A stretch of DNA of 7,009 bases from Pseudomonadota bacterium (GTDB lineage: Bacteria; Pseudomonadota; Gammaproteobacteria; Burkholderiales; Burkholderiaceae_C): contig JAFAGF010000236.1 in assembly GCA_023422975.1 (NCBI GenBank), forward strand, positions 1 through 7,009, in the 5' to 3' direction. Position numbers and translations under genes: made by a program. The notes under the pieces are model-generated. The model had not been told where the DNA came from, did no database searches, and worked only from the letters and a program-made list of their open reading frames with translations. This document shows positions 5,333 through 7,009 of this stretch, piece after piece (the first letter of the stretch is position 1; every line of letters begins with the position of its first letter).

Positions 5333-5398
5333 CATAAAAACAAGAGCATCCAGCGCTTGACCTATATGAGGAAATCAGCTTTTCCATGATTTTTTAAT
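5333..5398 (+). repeat. Dispersed intergenic repeat copy
   Basis: AAGAGCATCCAGCGCTTGAC at 5342 onwards, followed by CTATATGAGGAAATCAGC and TGATTTTTTAATT, aligns by eye with the minus-strand copy at 4665-4727 and with the arms near 400 and 480. A short hairpin GGAAA/TTTCC lies inside. The gap 5278-5449, between the RNase H-type gene and the small unknown gene, holds no other feature that I can support; no clear terminator for the small gene is visible. Confidence 0.48.
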
Positions 5399-5449
5399 TG
5401 CATGCTCTGCACCGCCGCAGCCCACCTCCTGCGTCACCCAGGCTGCTGA

Positions 5450-5671
5450 CTAAACCAGCGCCACGCCCGCCCACACACGCGCACAAGGCCCATAGCCGAA
5501 CACCTGGCGTGCAGCGGTAGCCCGCACCGTGGTGCCTGGCTGCGGCTGGGCACGCAATGCCATGCCCCATTGCTGCGCCGTCACGCGCAGCACCTGTACA
5601 GCTTGGGTGCAGACCGCATCCCGCGTGAAGCTGGCTGCGCGCTGGCTGGGTGGCAAAGTAGTGGTGGACAT
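5450..5671 (-). CDS. Small protein of unknown function downstream of sbp
   Basis: I do not recognise this 73-residue product. The case for a real gene is its translation signal: AAGGAG stands eight bases before the ATG at 5671, in a context (AGGAGAAAACACC-ATG) almost the same as that of the YccA-family gene. It lies 63 bases after the sbp stop on the same strand, with no strong terminator between, so it may share the sbp transcript. The protein is basic and Ala/Val/Arg-rich, begins MSTTTLPPSQRAASF, has a central QAVQVLRVTAQQWGMALRAQP segment, two cysteines (C21, C63) and an aromatic end (FGYGPCARVWAGVALV). No signal peptide or convincing membrane helix is seen. Overlapping frames on both strands lack a comparable ribosome binding site. 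A role in sulfur metabolism is suggested only by position. It does not look like the small OscA/DUF2292 proteins found near sbp in other bacteria. Confidence 0.6.
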   Translation of the reverse strand: MSTTTLPPSQRAASFTRDAVCTQAVQVLRVTAQQWGMALRAQPQPGTTVRATAARQVFGYGPCARVWAGVALV

Positions 5672-5688
5672 GGTGTTTTCTCCTTTCA

Positions 5689-5719
5689 GCAGGGGGCGGC
5701 TGTCTGCACCGCACCCTGC
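5689..5719 (-). other. Hairpin between sbp and the small downstream gene
   Basis: GCAGGGGGCGG (5689-5699) pairs with CCGCACCCTGC (5709-5719) with one G-A mismatch, around a nine-base loop. In the minus-strand transcript it lies 15 bases after the sbp stop and just before the AAGGAG of the small gene. No T-run follows, so it is not a standard terminator. It could protect the sbp message or reduce read-through. Confidence 0.5.
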
Positions 5720-5734
5720 ACTTTCACGATGTGA

Positions 5735-6763
5735 TTACTTTTTGGCGTAGATCTGGTCAAAGCTGCCGCCGTCGGCAAAGTGATCCTTGTCGGCCTTGCC
5801 CCAGCCACCAAAGGCTTGGTCAATGGTGAACAGCTCCAGCTTGGGGAACTGCTTGGCAAAGTCGGCTTTCACCTTCTCATTGGTCGGGCGGTAGTAGTTG
5901 CGCGCTGCAATCTGCTGGCCTTCGTCGGAATACAGGTACTCCAGATAGGCCTGTGCCACTTTGCGCGTGCCTTTTTTGTCCACCACCTTGTCCACGACGG
6001 CCACGGTTGGCTCAGCCAAGATAGAGATGGAAGGCGCCACAATTTCAAACTTCTCGGGGCCAAACTCCTTGAGCGCCAGGAATGCCTCGTTTTCCCAGGC
6101 CAGCAGCACATCGCCCACGCCGCGTTGCACAAAGGTGATGGTCGAGCCCCGCGCACCGGTGTCCAGCACCGGCACGTTTTCATAGAGCTTTTTCACAAAA
6201 TCTTTGGCCTTGGCATCGCTGCCGCTATTGGCGCGCTTGGCATATTCCCACGCAGCCAGGTAGTTCCAGCGCGCACCACCGCTGGTCTTGGGGTTGGGGG
6301 TGATGACCTGCACACCGGGCTTGATCAGGTCATTCCAGTCTTTGAGGCCCTTGGGGTTGCCCTTTTTCACCAAAAACACAATCGTCGAGGTGTAGGGTGC
6401 GCTGTTAAGCGGCAGCTTTTTTTGCCAGTCAGCCGCCAAGTGGCTGCCGTTTTTGACCAGCGCATCAATATCGCCCGCCAGCGCCAGCGTGGCCACATCG
6501 GCATCAATGCCATCGATGATGGAACGCGCCTGCTTGCCCGAGCCACCGTGCGACTGCTTGATGGTCACGTCCTGCCCGGTTTTTTCCTTCCAGTGCTTGG
6601 CAAATGCCTTGTTGTAGTCCACGTACAGCTCTCGCGTGGGGTCGTACGAAACGTTGAGCAGCGTCACCGGATCTGCTGCGAATGCAGGCACGGCAGGCAA
6701 GGACAAGCCCGCCAAAAGGCTGAGGGCAACGGGAATCTTGATAAAGTTGCGGCGATTGTTCAT
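5735..6763 (-). CDS. sbp: Periplasmic sulfate-binding protein (sulfate ABC transporter)
   Basis: This 342-residue protein captures sulfate (or thiosulfate) in the periplasm and delivers it to the CysTWA ABC permease for sulfur assimilation. Family motifs are [11 protein letters not shown] (37-47), [10 protein letters not shown] (71-80), [18 protein letters not shown] (155-172), [20 protein letters not shown] (202-221) and YYRP (290-293), covering the sulfate-binding loops. An N-terminal signal peptide runs to about residue 29 (cleavage AFA|AD). It begins MNNRRNFIK, which resembles a twin-arginine motif, although many Sbp proteins use Sec. The ATG at 6763 is the natural start, preceded only by a weak GAAAG. 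cysT, cysW and cysA are not adjacent: downstream is a small unknown gene and upstream is the divergent yggX. It could be CysP (thiosulfate-preferring) rather than Sbp; sequence reading alone cannot separate the two. Confidence 0.93.
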   Translation of the reverse strand: MNNRRNFIKIPVALSLLAGLSLPAVPAFAADPVTLLNVSYDPTRELYVDYNKAFAKHWKEKTGQDVTIKQSHGGSGKQARSIIDGIDADVATLALAGDIDALVKNGSHLAADWQKKLPLNSAPYTSTIVFLVKKGNPKGLKDWNDLIKPGVQVITPNPKTSGGARWNYLAAWEYAKRANSGSDAKAKDFVKKLYENVPVLDTGARGSTITFVQRGVGDVLLAWENEAFLALKEFGPEKFEIVAPSISILAEPTVAVVDKVVDKKGTRKVAQAYLEYLYSDEGQQIAARNYYRPTNEKVKADFAKQFPKLELFTIDQAFGGWGKADKDHFADGGSFDQIYAKK

Positions 6764-6902
6764 TTTTAGCTTTCAGCAAGAGATGGGATCAACGGTCCGT
6801 TTCACCGTTGCATCGCATTCTGAAAGCGCGACATCAAAACTTAAACCAATAAGATTTCAGTTCTTTATTACCTAAACATCTGAAATCAAACGAGGAACCC
6901 CC
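6764..6902. promoter_or_regulatory. Divergent control region sbp/yggX with several inverted repeats
   Basis: This 139-base region must hold the promoters of both divergent genes. It contains four copies of TTTCAG/CTGAAA (6771-6776, 6820-6825, 6855-6860, 6880-6885). They form two perfect 8-bp inverted repeats: GCTTTCAG/CTGAAAGC (6769-6776 with 6820-6827) and GATTTCAG/CTGAAATC (6853-6860 with 6880-6887). Between them, CAACGGT/ACCGTTG (6790-6810) forms a 7-bp stem with a seven-base loop in the sbp leader. A weak pair GCGACA-N16-TAAGAT (6828-6855) could be a plus-strand promoter. Control of sbp by a CysB-type activator is expected from other bacteria, but I cannot assign its site. Confidence 0.5.
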
Positions 6903-7009
6903 ATGGCACGTACCGTTCAATGCATCAAACTGGGTCAAGAAGCTGAAGGCTTGGACTTTCCTCCCTACCCCGGCGAACTGGGCAAGCGCATCTATGAAAG
7001 CGTGAGCAA
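6903..7009 (+). CDS. yggX: Probable Fe(2+)-trafficking protein YggX (5' part; 3' end outside window)
   Basis: The first 35 codons of a YggX-family gene are present. YggX is a small cytoplasmic protein of about 90 residues linked to iron trafficking and to protection of iron-sulfur proteins from oxidative damage. The visible part carries the family N-terminus: [19 protein letters not shown] followed by [16 protein letters not shown], with the conserved cysteine (C7) and the PGELG-x-RI-Y-E stretch. The ATG at 6903 has GAGGA six bases upstream. It is divergent from sbp, and the two share a control region with inverted repeats, one of which ends five bases before the ribosome binding site. The frame is intact to the window edge. 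Confidence 0.93.
   Translation, partial: MARTVQCIKLGQEAEGLDFPPYPGELGKRIYESVS

Noticed and set aside
5343..5408. 7-bp inverted repeat AGAGCAT/ATGCTCT as a terminator or element boundary
   Set aside because: The spacer is 52 bases and the match is short, so chance is sufficient; no T-run follows in the useful direction.
5394..5714. 106-codon minus-strand frame overlapping the small gene behind sbp
   Set aside because: It lacks a ribosome binding site and is His/Arg/Cys-rich. The 73-codon frame at 5450-5671 has the strong AAGGAG signal.
5780..6769. 329-codon open frame on the plus strand
   Set aside because: It is antisense to sbp, whose motifs are unmistakable, and the predicted protein has no coherent domain.
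1..7009. CRISPR array, insertion sequence, phage or defence genes
   Set aside because: No regularly spaced identical repeats, transposase, integrase, nuclease-defence or toxin-antitoxin motifs were seen on either strand.

Overview
The window looks like chromosomal DNA of a member of the Comamonadaceae (order Burkholderiales), probably Comamonas or a close relative. This rests on the style of the recognisable proteins (ExbD, RlmD, Sbp, YggX, HemP), the GC-rich coding sequence, and short degenerate intergenic repeats of the 'ATAGCTGCT...GCGCTTGATG' type that I associate with this family. No database search was possible, so the placement is an inference.

Layout, left to right. (1) Positions 1-284 hold the 3' end of an exbD gene (TonB energising complex), closed by a strong terminator. 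Then come a long inverted-repeat structure and a Fur-box promoter driving the small heme-uptake gene hemP (600-803). (2) hemP has a structured 3' region and converges, across a bidirectional terminator, on a GlcG/HbpS-family gene on the minus strand (1049-1456). A perfect 12-bp palindrome lies over that gene's probable promoter. (3) A seven-helix Bax inhibitor-1/YccA family protein (1671-2360) follows, preceded by an ECF-sigma-like promoter and closed by a terminator. After it come a small lipoprotein gene of unknown function (2479-2844) and its terminator. (4) On the minus strand lie rlmD, a 23S rRNA m5U methyltransferase (3063-4583), and upstream of it an RNase H-fold protein (4735 to about 5277). 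(5) Also on the minus strand are sbp, a periplasmic sulfate-binding protein (5735-6763), and a 73-codon unknown gene (5450-5671) with an excellent ribosome binding site. (6) A divergent intergenic region rich in TTTCAG/CTGAAA repeats separates sbp from the start of yggX (6903 to the window end), an Fe(II)-trafficking protein.

How the genes relate. The left part has an iron/heme theme: ExbD supplies the energy machinery for TonB-dependent uptake, HemP is a Fur-controlled heme-uptake factor, and the GlcG/HbpS-type protein belongs to a family with known heme binders. The middle is membrane quality control and rRNA modification. The right part is sulfate uptake facing iron-sulfur/oxidative-damage protection. 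No cysT, cysW or cysA lies beside sbp inside this window.

I found no CRISPR array, insertion sequence, tRNA, rRNA, phage gene or defence system. Most of the window is ordinary core genome. The most interesting items are the intergenic repeats and structures, the putative operators, and the small unknown genes.
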